From JAFGIN01 sp050301235 (GTDB lineage Bacteria; Fibrobacterota; Chitinivibrionia; Chitinivibrionales; Chitinispirillaceae): a DNA stretch of 64,000 nt. How positions within the stretch are numbered: position 1 is the stretch's first letter; every line of letters starts with the position of its first letter. Positions 27,102 through 35,401 of the stretch are shown one piece after another. The position numbers were made by a program, and so were the translations under genes. Below the pieces are notes generated by a model. The model did not search any database. It was not told where the DNA came from and was given only the letters and a program-made list of their open reading frames with translations. The stretch covers positions 1 through 64,000 of the forward strand of contig JBNKZD010000097.1 in the NCBI GenBank assembly GCA_050301235.1. Reading direction: 5' to 3'.

Positions 27102-29099
27102 TTAAAACAAACTCAAAAACCAGTTTGAAACCTTGGGACCGGGTAAAACCATCATTCTGAAATCATTTGACGGCAGGCTCGGATCGGTACTCTCTCCGTC
27201 AAAAGAATGATACTCAGAGGAAACAGTCACCCAATCCATGACGGATGCGCTACCACCGATACTGAATAAATTTCCACTGTCAGCATTAAACGGGTCCTGG
27301 TTGCGATACATAGTGTTGAGGTTAAAAGTAGATATTCCCGGAATACTTAATCCAACACTACCTCCGAAATCAACAGCCCCTTCTTCATCCGATGTAGGAA
27401 ACAAGCCACCAACCACACCACCAACCGTCAGTTTCCATGTCTCATTGTCAACAAGATTTATTGTTGATGCACCATTAATACGGTCTCTCACCCCTGATTC
27501 ATTTGGACGATAGCTTAATTCGTTTGTAAGCTGCATCGATAACGGTCCGAATGTTCGGAAAATTAAACCACTTCGGAAATAAGTTTCAGGGAGCCTTCCA
27601 TCGCTTCCGGGACTATATCCTCCCTCGATCAACGTATAAACACCTTGATTGCCAATGAACACTCCTGCCAGCCATCGATCAGTGCCTTCTGGTGCCGTTG
27701 GATCTGAATCACTTTCAACTGCAAAATTCCCTGAAAAATAGGGATATGCCTCGAAACCATGGTATTTTGCTTTTTCAGTTTCATCTTCAGGGTAAAGGTC
27801 GGCTATTGATGCAATATTAAGTCCGAAATTCATTGAAAGAGCGTCTGGTACAGTGTCATCACCATAACCAGTTAGTTTGAGATCAAATCCACTTGGTGAA
27901 GAATAAAACGGATAACTCCATCGGGGATCCGGGCTGTTTCCCATCATGCCGGGTCGTGAAAAACCCCCTGGTGCTTCCGTAAATTTGCCCAGGGCAAGAC
28001 TTGGTAGTGTAGTAAAGTTGAGATCACTTTCCATGAGTGCCTGAACACCCGTAATGCCTGCCTGCAATAAACTACCATATATTATTAACGTACCAATATT
28101 GGAAATCGCTGTATTTTCAAACTGATCACTTTCAAAGTATTTTTCAAGATCGGTCTGTATCCCGATAGAAAGCGATGTAAGAACGAGGTTAACGTAGGTG
28201 TCTTTATTTCCAGATAGCGCTTCAACCATTGATAGTGACTTATCAAAATCAAGATCATAGGAAGATACTTCTGTGTATAGACCTGCATAGGCAAGATTAA
28301 GCAGAAGAACAATTTGCTTGTGAAGGATTTCGGGATCAATAATTTCCCTTGCATCGGTTTCCCTTGCTTTATTAATTGACGACTGCCAGCGATCCGGCAA
28401 TTGCAGAACTAATGGTTCAATCATCAACCAGGGAGACGCAAAGGAGCCGAACCCGGCTTCTGCATCCTGAGAATCCTCATCATTTTCTCCCCTTTGTATC
28501 TGTGTCGATTGCTGAAGAACGTGAGTCAATTCATGGGCAAGTAACTGCTTGCCATTTTCGGTTTCAGGTGTATATTCACCAGCATTGAATGCGATGTCAT
28601 TTCCAACAGTAAAGGCTTTGGCATTAATCTGCTGTGCTGCCTTTGCGGCATTTGTATCGGTATGAATCCTGACATTACTGAAATCAGCACCAAAACGTGG
28701 TTCCATAAACGAACGAACTTCATCTGAAATTGGTAATCCTTGTCCAGAAAGTTGATTGATGCGGGATTCAGTTTCATCGGAAATCAGATCATTTTCATTA
28801 ATAGTTTTGGGTTGAATAGTATGGTACGTCTGAAGCGGCTTGCACTGGAAATGGGGGGGAGGCATTCGCATAACTTGATCAGCAACGAGGTCTGCTTCTC
28901 TCTCTGAAAAATCATTTGGGTCACTCATACTTCTGCGAGTCTGAATAGTTCTTCTGTTTAATAAATGTACCATTGCCTGGTTCCCAAACGCTCGGTTCAA
29001 CCCGATTGCCTGAGGTTGTCTTGTGAGGCCAGTACGGTTTTCATGTATCCCCATATTTCGATGGAGATTGTTAATTGTATTATTTATTCTTTTTTGCAT
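27102..29099 (-). CDS. DUF4157-domain eCIS cargo candidate with large beta-rich C-terminal domain
   Basis: The 665-residue protein has an N-terminal segment with RAFGNQAMVHLL and SEREADLVADQVMRMP, then a DUF4157 domain ending in the zinc-protease-like motif HELTHVLQQ (about 190). DUF4157 is the most frequent domain linked to eCIS effectors and may serve as loading signal, self-cleaving protease or both. Residues 210-360 are helical. From about 370 on, the protein is Gly/Asn-rich and strand-like, similar to an outer-membrane barrel (for example GLSIPGISTFNLNTMYRN). It is the last gene of the eCIS run and paralogous to the next DUF4157 gene in its first 200 residues. The effector activity is unknown. 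Confidence 0.8.
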   Translation of the reverse strand: MQKRINNTINNLHRNMGIHENRTGLTRQPQAIGLNRAFGNQAMVHLLNRRTIQTRRSMSDPNDFSEREADLVADQVMRMPPPHFQCKPLQTYHTIQPKTINENDLISDETESRINQLSGQGLPISDEVRSFMEPRFGADFSNVRIHTDTNAAKAAQQINAKAFTVGNDIAFNAGEYTPETENGKQLLAHELTHVLQQSTQIQRGENDEDSQDAEAGFGSFASPWLMIEPLVLQLPDRWQSSINKARETDAREIIDPEILHKQIVLLLNLAYAGLYTEVSSYDLDFDKSLSMVEALSGNKDTYVNLVLTSLSIGIQTDLEKYFESDQFENTAISNIGTLIIYGSLLQAGITGVQALMESDLNFTTLPSLALGKFTEAPGGFSRPGMMGNSPDPRWSYPFYSSPSGFDLKLTGYGDDTVPDALSMNFGLNIASIADLYPEDETEKAKYHGFEAYPYFSGNFAVESDSDPTAPEGTDRWLAGVFIGNQGVYTLIEGGYSPGSDGRLPETYFRSGLIFRTFGPLSMQLTNELSYRPNESGVRDRINGASTINLVDNETWKLTVGGVVGGLFPTSDEEGAVDFGGSVGLSIPGISTFNLNTMYRNQDPFNADSGNLFSIGGSASVMDWVTVSSEYHSFDGESTDPSLPSNDFRMMVLPGPKVSNWFLSLF

Positions 29100-29163
29100 C
29101 CTTATTGTCCTTGAAATAATATATATAATGATTCGAGAGGTTTCGGATCATCATAAGCTGATT

Positions 29164-30378
29164 TTAGAAATATGGTACATTATACAGATTGAGTATCTCA
29201 TTTTCAACATTTTGGAGAAAACGTGCGCCGGGTGTAGTGACAGAATCGTCTACCCATTGTGGGACAATCCCTATGCCTGTTTCAATAATTTGTGAAATAC
29301 CATCAATTGAGGCTATATCAAAAAAGTCCGGTGTGGCTGCGATTCTCGCCAGGTCTTCCATAGGGAGGTATCGTAACCCTCCATCAAGGTAAGCCTGTGA
29401 ATGTGTACCATAGGCAAATTCTCTGAATGCATCTTCATCCTGCTCTAAACGATCAAATGCTGCCGGATCTGCATCGCGTCTGTTTTCAATTGCCTCCTGA
29501 AGTAACACAAAGGTTCTGTCGACCCACCGCTGTCCTTCTGCCGATAATGTCGGTCTTAGTTCTGTTGTAAACCTTCTGGCATATCGGTCACCATAATTTA
29601 AATAATAGTCCGGAGGGGGAGGTGTGGTATGTCTTGACAGGTAATCGTCATTACGTGCCTGATAGTAATTAACATTGCCGACCATGCTGCGCAATGATGC
29701 CGGTAGGGTAATTGTTGCACCTGGAGTTGTAGCTTCTGGAGGAGTTAGATTCTCACGCTGTACCTGATGAGATTGCTGTTGAAGTACATGAGTAAGTTCA
29801 TGGGCAAGCAACTGCTTGCCATTTTCGGTTTCTGGAACATATTCCCCTGTATTGAATGCAACGTCGTTTCCAACAGTAAATGCTTTGGCATTAATCTGCT
29901 GCGCAACAGATGCAGCATTTGAATCGGTATGAATTCTGACATTACTGAAATCAGCACCAAAGCGCGGTTCCATAAATGAACGAACTTCATCCGAAATCGG
30001 TGATCCTTGTCCAGAAAGCCGATTGATGCAGGATTCTGTTTCATCTGAGATGAGTTCATTTTCATCAATTTCTTCAGGTTGAATAGTTTGGTGTGTCTGA
30101 AGAGGTTTTCTCTGGAGATGAGACTGCGGCATTCTCATAACCTGATCTGCAATCCGGTCTGCTTCCTTTTCGTAAATATCATCCGGATCACTCAGGTTCA
30201 GTTTTGTTTGCAATGGTTTACCCAGAAGATGAAGTAACGCCTGATTGCCAAAACGGCCTTGAAGGTATGATGTTTTAAAGGGGGAAGATGTGGTTGATTC
30301 AATGCTATTTTTATTTGAAATATTATTAGTGTTACTGCTGTTTTGTTTAAATAGAAAAGAATTTTTATGATAATTCAC
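29164..30378 (-). CDS. DUF4157-domain eCIS cargo candidate
   Basis: The 404-residue protein shares the loading-type N-terminus (RFGNQALLHLLG, YEKEADRIADQVMRMP) and DUF4157 domain with HELTHVLQQQ (about 193) with its neighbour. After about residue 210 it diverges into a predicted helical 190-residue domain with Pro-rich linker (VQRENLTPPEATTPGA). No toxin motif is recognised there. Different C-termini on a shared N-terminus are typical of cargo that rides in the tube. It lies in the tail of the eCIS operon, 64 bases from the other DUF4157 gene. Confidence 0.8.
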   Translation of the reverse strand: MNYHKNSFLFKQNSSNTNNISNKNSIESTTSSPFKTSYLQGRFGNQALLHLLGKPLQTKLNLSDPDDIYEKEADRIADQVMRMPQSHLQRKPLQTHQTIQPEEIDENELISDETESCINRLSGQGSPISDEVRSFMEPRFGADFSNVRIHTDSNAASVAQQINAKAFTVGNDVAFNTGEYVPETENGKQLLAHELTHVLQQQSHQVQRENLTPPEATTPGATITLPASLRSMVGNVNYYQARNDDYLSRHTTPPPPDYYLNYGDRYARRFTTELRPTLSAEGQRWVDRTFVLLQEAIENRRDADPAAFDRLEQDEDAFREFAYGTHSQAYLDGGLRYLPMEDLARIAATPDFFDIASIDGISQIIETGIGIVPQWVDDSVTTPGARFLQNVENEILNLYNVPYF

Positions 30379-30455
30379 ATATTCCCCCAGAATACAGACC
30401 CGTTAGGCTATTTTGATACCACATTTCATTGTTGAAAAAATAATTCAGTGTAACA

Positions 30456-31208
30456 TTACAGTTTCTTCGTAATAGCTTTTATTCGCGATGTTATCAACGA
30501 GTGGTTTCGTTGAACTGATGTAGTACCTGGCGAAAAGTGCTGAAGTAGAGAAGCTAGAGCGTCCTTACTTTTCAAAAGCTTTTCGAACTCTTCTGAAAGG
30601 AATTTTTTTAAAACGGGCGTGCAATCGTTTACGATTTCCTGCTCTATTTCAGCACGTCCTGCAAGCAGTACCAACAGATCGTAAATGTCGAAACTTTTGG
30701 AATAATCGTTCCGGCCTCTGCGGTAGTAGCTGTTGAATTTAATAGCGCAAAAGTAGCGGGCTGGTACGATCTTCAGTGAAAGTGTTTTTTCAAGGTTTAC
30801 AGTTATTGCTTCAGAATGTGCATCAAAAAGCCACCTGTTATTAAATTCAACAACAGGACCGCCAGGCATGACATCCATACTGATAGGTCCGAGTTTCCAC
30901 TTGGTAACAACATCATTTCTAAGCTTCTCAAATCCGCGGTCCCAGAGTTTGTCTTCAAATTCAAGAAGCTGTTGTTTTTTCTCAAATTCTACAATGCAAT
31001 CGATGTCTTTGCTTTTGCGAACAGGGAGGTCACTCGCTTTGGTCAAAAACAAGGGTAAAATGGCGCCTCCCAGGAATACTGCATGTTGATTAAGATCTCC
31101 CATGGCTTGTAAAACTGTTTTCACCATACTCAGGTTTTCACTCGCAACGGTTGAATAGGGTTGATTAACGGCAGTCGATGATTTGATTTCTACATTTTTT
31201 TTTGGCAT
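30456..31208 (-). CDS. Nucleotidyltransferase-fold protein (AbiEii-like) inside the eCIS locus
   Basis: The 250-residue protein shows the minimal nucleotidyltransferase pattern: VFLGGAILPLFLT (about 45-56) followed by the metal-binding DID in KSKDIDCIV (68-70). KLGPISMDVMP and a helical C-terminal part with YSKSFDIYDLLVLL then follow, resembling AbiEii/MenT toxin-type or DUF1814 proteins. It is not part of known eCIS structural sets. It lies between a structural gene and the DUF4157 genes, so it could be a cargo, a modifier of cargo or an unrelated passenger. AbiEi-type partner is absent. Confidence 0.65.
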   Translation of the reverse strand: MPKKNVEIKSSTAVNQPYSTVASENLSMVKTVLQAMGDLNQHAVFLGGAILPLFLTKASDLPVRKSKDIDCIVEFEKKQQLLEFEDKLWDRGFEKLRNDVVTKWKLGPISMDVMPGGPVVEFNNRWLFDAHSEAITVNLEKTLSLKIVPARYFCAIKFNSYYRRGRNDYSKSFDIYDLLVLLAGRAEIEQEIVNDCTPVLKKFLSEEFEKLLKSKDALASLLQHFSPGTTSVQRNHSLITSRIKAITKKL

Positions 31209-31247
31209 ATCGATATCCTGTCTGAAAGAGAATTATTCATTGTAGTA

Positions 31248-31847
31248 TCAGATGAATTCCACACGAGTTGTCCGTCCACGGATTCCCGGTTCCTTACACA
31301 GGATTTCAATTGTGGCGACTCGTTTCTCCTGGGAGGAAACAAGACGTATTTTCGCTTCACCATTGACTAAATTAACCGAATTGATTGCATCTTTTCCTGT
31401 GAAATCCTGAATAGTGCCGTGGTCGGTACGAAGATACAGTAGATTGTTATCATTTTCTGAGGTCTGGAGCCTTTTTCGTTCATCGATTTTTTGCAAAATA
31501 ATGACTGTATATGAGACTCCATCAGCAGGTATCTCGGGAATTCCATCAACAGGATGCTTATCAGGTGCATCAACCTTTACGAAAATCGCAAAATATTCCT
31601 GATCACGAATGACCAGTTTCAACTCTGAAGTTGAGTTGTCAATTTTCAATTTGTTGGGAAATGCATTATAATAGAGTTCCGTTTTTTTCTCATCTACAAC
31701 CTGAATCGCATCATATTCAACTTGATCACCCGACTTAATGGTACCTTTGGTAATTTCGGCTATCGCGGTTTGTTTATCGCTATCTGTACCAAAACGAGAT
31801 GTAAGACCAATTATTTTAAGGTTAGATTTGTTATATACTACCCACAT
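31248..31847 (-). CDS. eCIS-locus protein with Ig-like beta-rich fold, unknown role
   Basis: The 199-residue protein is mainly beta-strand. The second half (about 70-199) looks like a Big/invasin-type Ig-like domain (ADGVSYTVIILQ, then GEAKIRLVSSQEKRVATIEI). No signal peptide is present, in line with eCIS proteins that leave by cell lysis. TTTGGAGGTAAACAT precedes the ATG. It follows the fibre-like gene after 51 bases and may be a fibre accessory or adhesin. I cannot assign it to a family. Confidence 0.6.
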   Translation of the reverse strand: MWVVYNKSNLKIIGLTSRFGTDSDKQTAIAEITKGTIKSGDQVEYDAIQVVDEKKTELYYNAFPNKLKIDNSTSELKLVIRDQEYFAIFVKVDAPDKHPVDGIPEIPADGVSYTVIILQKIDERKRLQTSENDNNLLYLRTDHGTIQDFTGKDAINSVNLVNGEAKIRLVSSQEKRVATIEILCKEPGIRGRTTRVEFI

Positions 31848-31898
31848 ATGTTTACCTCCAAATAAACTTCAAATTTGCATTCAATATAATCCAATTGG

Positions 31899-33299
31899 TT
31901 ATCCGTAAATAAGTAATGCGCATTTAAGATCGAACGAAGAAAGTGAAGCGTATGCATCTGTTGTGCTGCGTTCCCTTCTATACAGTGCCACAGTAATTAC
32001 ACCGGCATCAGTTGCTCCTGAAATCGTCACGTCCAGTCTTTCTTCACGCTTCTGAGTACTTACCTGATCTTCAAATGATGCCGAAAACAGGTTCCCGTTA
32101 GCCATGTAACATGTTTGAACAATATAAGGGACCGAGGCCACTCTGGTTATTTTATTACCTATGCAGTATCTGAAAGCTGTGGGAGCAGCCAGATCAACCA
32201 TTCCTGAACACTGGACACCGTAAAGTAAACCAGCCAGCGTAGAATTACAATAGCTGAAAGCCCAGATAAACCGCGGTTTGAAACCTGCATTGACAGTACG
32301 GATAGCACCACTACCATCTGTAGCAGAAAATGCAACTTCAGTCTGAAATCTGTTTTTAAAGTCATATGCTATAGCGGATAATGCTCCGACCTGTGCAGCA
32401 GTCGTATTGTGTGGATTTCCCGAGATACCGGAATGGGTTTCTCCTATGGTAATAGTATTAGCGGCATCGTTTGGTGTTATATGAATCGCATTTGCAGCGA
32501 TAAGGTCGATATTGCCACCCGGATTGCGTACACCGTCGATACTTACGGGTACTCCAATTTGAGTCGCAGTCGTATTGTGCGGATTTCCTGAGATACCGGA
32601 ATGGGTTTCACCAATGGTAATAGTATTTGAAGCATCATTTGGTGTAATATGAATCGTGTTAGCAGCAATCAGGTCGATATTGCCACCCGGATTGGATACA
32701 CCATCGATACTGACAACTGGACGGATCGCCGGAGCAAGTTTATCCAGTGTGACGGCACCATTTGCTATTTCATTGTTTGAAACTGCACCTGCTGCTATTG
32801 AACTGCTTGCTCGTTTGACTACTGTCGTATCTGAAATGATCGTGCTGATATTCCCGCTTCCATCAAGATGAATCCTGGCTATAGTTATGATGGAACCATC
32901 AGCTGGAGGAATTGTTGAAGAATCGGAAAGTATCGGGAGTTCAGTTGTACGTACATAGTTATCAACAGCTCCTGATGTGTATCGATCTGCACTATCGAAA
33001 GTTTCATTATATGCAATAGTAAGGTATACATCGATATTACTACCGGTTGTAACAAGTGGGTAGGCAGAAGGATCGATAACCGTAATTTCTCGACCAGTAT
33101 TATCGATTGCAGCTCCAGGGGCTACAGATACAACTCTGTCAGCGGATTTTGTGACTGACAGTCCGGATGCAACACCCCAGGTATGCAGTGATGCATTGAG
33201 CCTGCGGCGCATAGCAATATGATATGCCTGTTCATCTTTGAAATCTGCTTCAACAAGAAACTGATTGGTAAAGTAATTCAACCTTTTAACAGGAGGCAT
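31899..33299 (-). CDS. eCIS tail-fibre-like protein with internal repeat
   Basis: The 466-residue protein has an N-terminal domain beginning MPPVKRLNYFTNQFL that recurs in fibre proteins following gpI in eCIS and phage-like loci. In the middle, a 50-residue unit is present twice almost unchanged (each with DGVxNPGGNIDLIAAN and GETHSGISGNPHNTT). The C-terminal 140 residues are beta-rich and may be the receptor-binding head. It lies right after the gpI-like baseplate gene. GAAAGGAAGTGTTCC precedes the ATG. The fibre role is inferred from position and repeats. Confidence 0.65.
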   Translation of the reverse strand: MPPVKRLNYFTNQFLVEADFKDEQAYHIAMRRRLNASLHTWGVASGLSVTKSADRVVSVAPGAAIDNTGREITVIDPSAYPLVTTGSNIDVYLTIAYNETFDSADRYTSGAVDNYVRTTELPILSDSSTIPPADGSIITIARIHLDGSGNISTIISDTTVVKRASSSIAAGAVSNNEIANGAVTLDKLAPAIRPVVSIDGVSNPGGNIDLIAANTIHITPNDASNTITIGETHSGISGNPHNTTATQIGVPVSIDGVRNPGGNIDLIAANAIHITPNDAANTITIGETHSGISGNPHNTTAAQVGALSAIAYDFKNRFQTEVAFSATDGSGAIRTVNAGFKPRFIWAFSYCNSTLAGLLYGVQCSGMVDLAAPTAFRYCIGNKITRVASVPYIVQTCYMANGNLFSASFEDQVSTQKREERLDVTISGATDAGVITVALYRRERSTTDAYASLSSFDLKCALLIYG

Positions 33300-33319
33300 G
33301 GAACACTTCCTTTCTCAAT

Positions 33320-33970
33320 CTATTCATTTATTTCTGTTCCCAGCAGTGTATCGACTCCGATAGTTGAATATACGCCGATCTGCATACTGGGATAAGTTAC
33401 TTCAAGGGTATAGTGGGTATGCGCTGGTTTTTCCAGCTCAATAAGTGCCTGAGCAATAGCCATCTGTCTTTCCAGTGATTCTGGAGATTCCCGGGGAAGA
33501 GAGATGGTCACCTGGAAGAAATGCGGAGCGCCGCCACCGAGCACGGTATCCTGACCAATTGTCGAGTGAACCCCAATCTGAAACTCACTCGAGGCGCTCT
33601 CCATAACGGCTGGAGTACCCACTGTAAAGATACTCAGTAATTTTTTAAGGTTCTCTTTTGTTCCCCGGCGCCTGTATAATTGAATGATATTGGCGATAAA
33701 ATCCCGTTGCTTTGTAATGTCAAGATCTGAACGCAGTGTAAACGAAGTCCAGTCCGACAGCCATTCCAGAAATTTTTCTGGTGTTTCGTAAGGATCAAAA
33801 ATGGTCGAAAGACCTGCGATGCTTTCTTCGAGTCCATCGAATGGAAATAAAATCCCCGGTTCCGGATCGCGGCCAAACAGAATTTTTTCAAAGGCAGCTA
33901 AAAACCGGTCAAGGAAATCATTGTCCTGATATAGAGACGGTAATCTCTGAAGAAGACGATTGATTGTCAT
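33320..33970 (-). CDS. eCIS baseplate protein, phage tail protein I (gpI) family
   Basis: The 216-residue protein has the P2 gpI-like start LLQRLPSLYQDNDFLDRFL and the conserved DWTSFTLRSDL and YRRRGTKENLKKLL segments. In phages, gpI joins gpJ at the baseplate edge. Two short copies of a QIGV(H/Y)STIG.DT.LG motif occur at about 123 and 200, the second at the very C-terminus. Its ATG overlaps the end of the baseplate J gene by ATGA. Confidence 0.85.
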   Translation of the reverse strand: MTINRLLQRLPSLYQDNDFLDRFLAAFEKILFGRDPEPGILFPFDGLEESIAGLSTIFDPYETPEKFLEWLSDWTSFTLRSDLDITKQRDFIANIIQLYRRRGTKENLKKLLSIFTVGTPAVMESASSEFQIGVHSTIGQDTVLGGGAPHFFQVTISLPRESPESLERQMAIAQALIELEKPAHTHYTLEVTYPSMQIGVYSTIGVDTLLGTEINE

Positions 33971-35376
33971 GATGATGCTCCTTCCTGAAATTCCTTGAAG
34001 GTTTTCACTTCAAGAAAATTTCCAGATGGAAAAGTAATCTCTACCAGTTCATTTTCATACAAACTGACGCATTCGAGTTCGCCAAGATCATTTCGTTGTA
34101 TTCTTGAATCATCACCACCGATCATTACTATTTCATCGAGTTCTGTGCTGCCACTTCCGGTACTTCTGCATACGAAGTCAACGCCCGGAACAAGGTCCAG
34201 TAATGAGTATACTTCTGAGACATAAACAGACCGGCCAAATGGCCAGCCGTTACCATCCTTGCCGCCGAAATATGGATTAAAAAATTTCCATAGTGCTTCA
34301 ATAATTCGGGAACGAACAACACTCGTGAGTGCATCTGGTTTGACTACAACAGTAAGACGTATGTAAATACGAATATATAGAGGACCAACAACGTGCACAA
34401 CAGTAGTAAGTAATCTTCTTGAGTCAATATAATTTGCTACCTGAGAAAACAAAGCTGCGTTCGGCTGCAATATTTTTGGAAAAATTCGCACCGCAGTAGC
34501 AACCGTCGTTGGTTTCTTTTGGGTAGAAATACGTACCCAGTGCATATTGATAGTATTAATTACGGTTGGTTGCCAATCTGGGGGAACATTGAAACAAATT
34601 GAACCGTTAACATTCCATCCGGCGGTGAAATCGGATAAGCCATTTGGATCTATCTGTAATTTTACCCATGCAGAACCGTTGTAGTATTCTAAAGACAACT
34701 GATAGTTATTTCCTGTTTGCGAGAAAACAAACTGGATTTCTCCAAATGGAATTTCATTACCAATAAAAAGATATTCATCACTTCTGTTAATGAGCCTGAA
34801 CCCTAGTCCATTTCCATTGCCAGCTTCGACTGTATGATCGGTGAATATCTCCTCTGCCAGAATTCCAATCGAAGAAAACATCGGTTTTGGTACAATGATA
34901 ATACTGATATGCCCCGGGCTCTGCCGATTACGTTCCAAAAGATTCATGGAAGTCATATTTTTGCGAGGAACACAGCGGACACGTTCAATATTTGATAGTG
35001 TACCCGAAGGGTAAGAATCAAGTGCTAACTGTTCAAAATCAGAAACGGTAACTGCACGGTCAACCTTTCTGAATTCAAGAACTGTTTTTCTGATTGCCAG
35101 TTCAAGTTCTTCACCAGATAGGTTGCTGTCTGCCTCTGTCCAGTTCGACGCTCCTTTTAAAAGTTTAAGAAACATTCGTTTGTTTGCATCAGTAATTCTA
35201 TTCAGACGATAGAGCAGCATTTCCGTATAATAAGCAAACAGTTCAATGAGCGTTATACCGGGATCGGACGGATTATGGTTCGTCCAGTCTGGCGCATAGG
35301 TTGGAATCAGATTCCTTGCTTCTTCGACAAGATCAGAATACCGTCGGTCATCGAGATTTGGAAGATTTATTGGCAT
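33967..35376 (-). CDS. eCIS baseplate J-like wedge protein (Afp12-like)
   Basis: The 469-residue protein starts with the characteristic PNLDDRRYSDLVEEARNLIP and has ITLIELFAYYTEMLLYRLN, common to gpJ/gp6-type wedge proteins of eCIS. The C-terminal part contains PYFGGKDGNGWPFGRSVYVS, the family's conserved end motif. Wedge proteins ring the central spike and trigger sheath contraction. It lies between the larger wedge protein and gpI, the standard order. Confidence 0.88.
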   Translation of the reverse strand: MPINLPNLDDRRYSDLVEEARNLIPTYAPDWTNHNPSDPGITLIELFAYYTEMLLYRLNRITDANKRMFLKLLKGASNWTEADSNLSGEELELAIRKTVLEFRKVDRAVTVSDFEQLALDSYPSGTLSNIERVRCVPRKNMTSMNLLERNRQSPGHISIIIVPKPMFSSIGILAEEIFTDHTVEAGNGNGLGFRLINRSDEYLFIGNEIPFGEIQFVFSQTGNNYQLSLEYYNGSAWVKLQIDPNGLSDFTAGWNVNGSICFNVPPDWQPTVINTINMHWVRISTQKKPTTVATAVRIFPKILQPNAALFSQVANYIDSRRLLTTVVHVVGPLYIRIYIRLTVVVKPDALTSVVRSRIIEALWKFFNPYFGGKDGNGWPFGRSVYVSEVYSLLDLVPGVDFVCRSTGSGSTELDEIVMIGGDDSRIQRNDLGELECVSLYENELVEITFPSGNFLEVKTFKEFQEGASS

Positions 35377-35401
35377 AATTTCTCGCTGTAATCGTTAAAC
35401 C

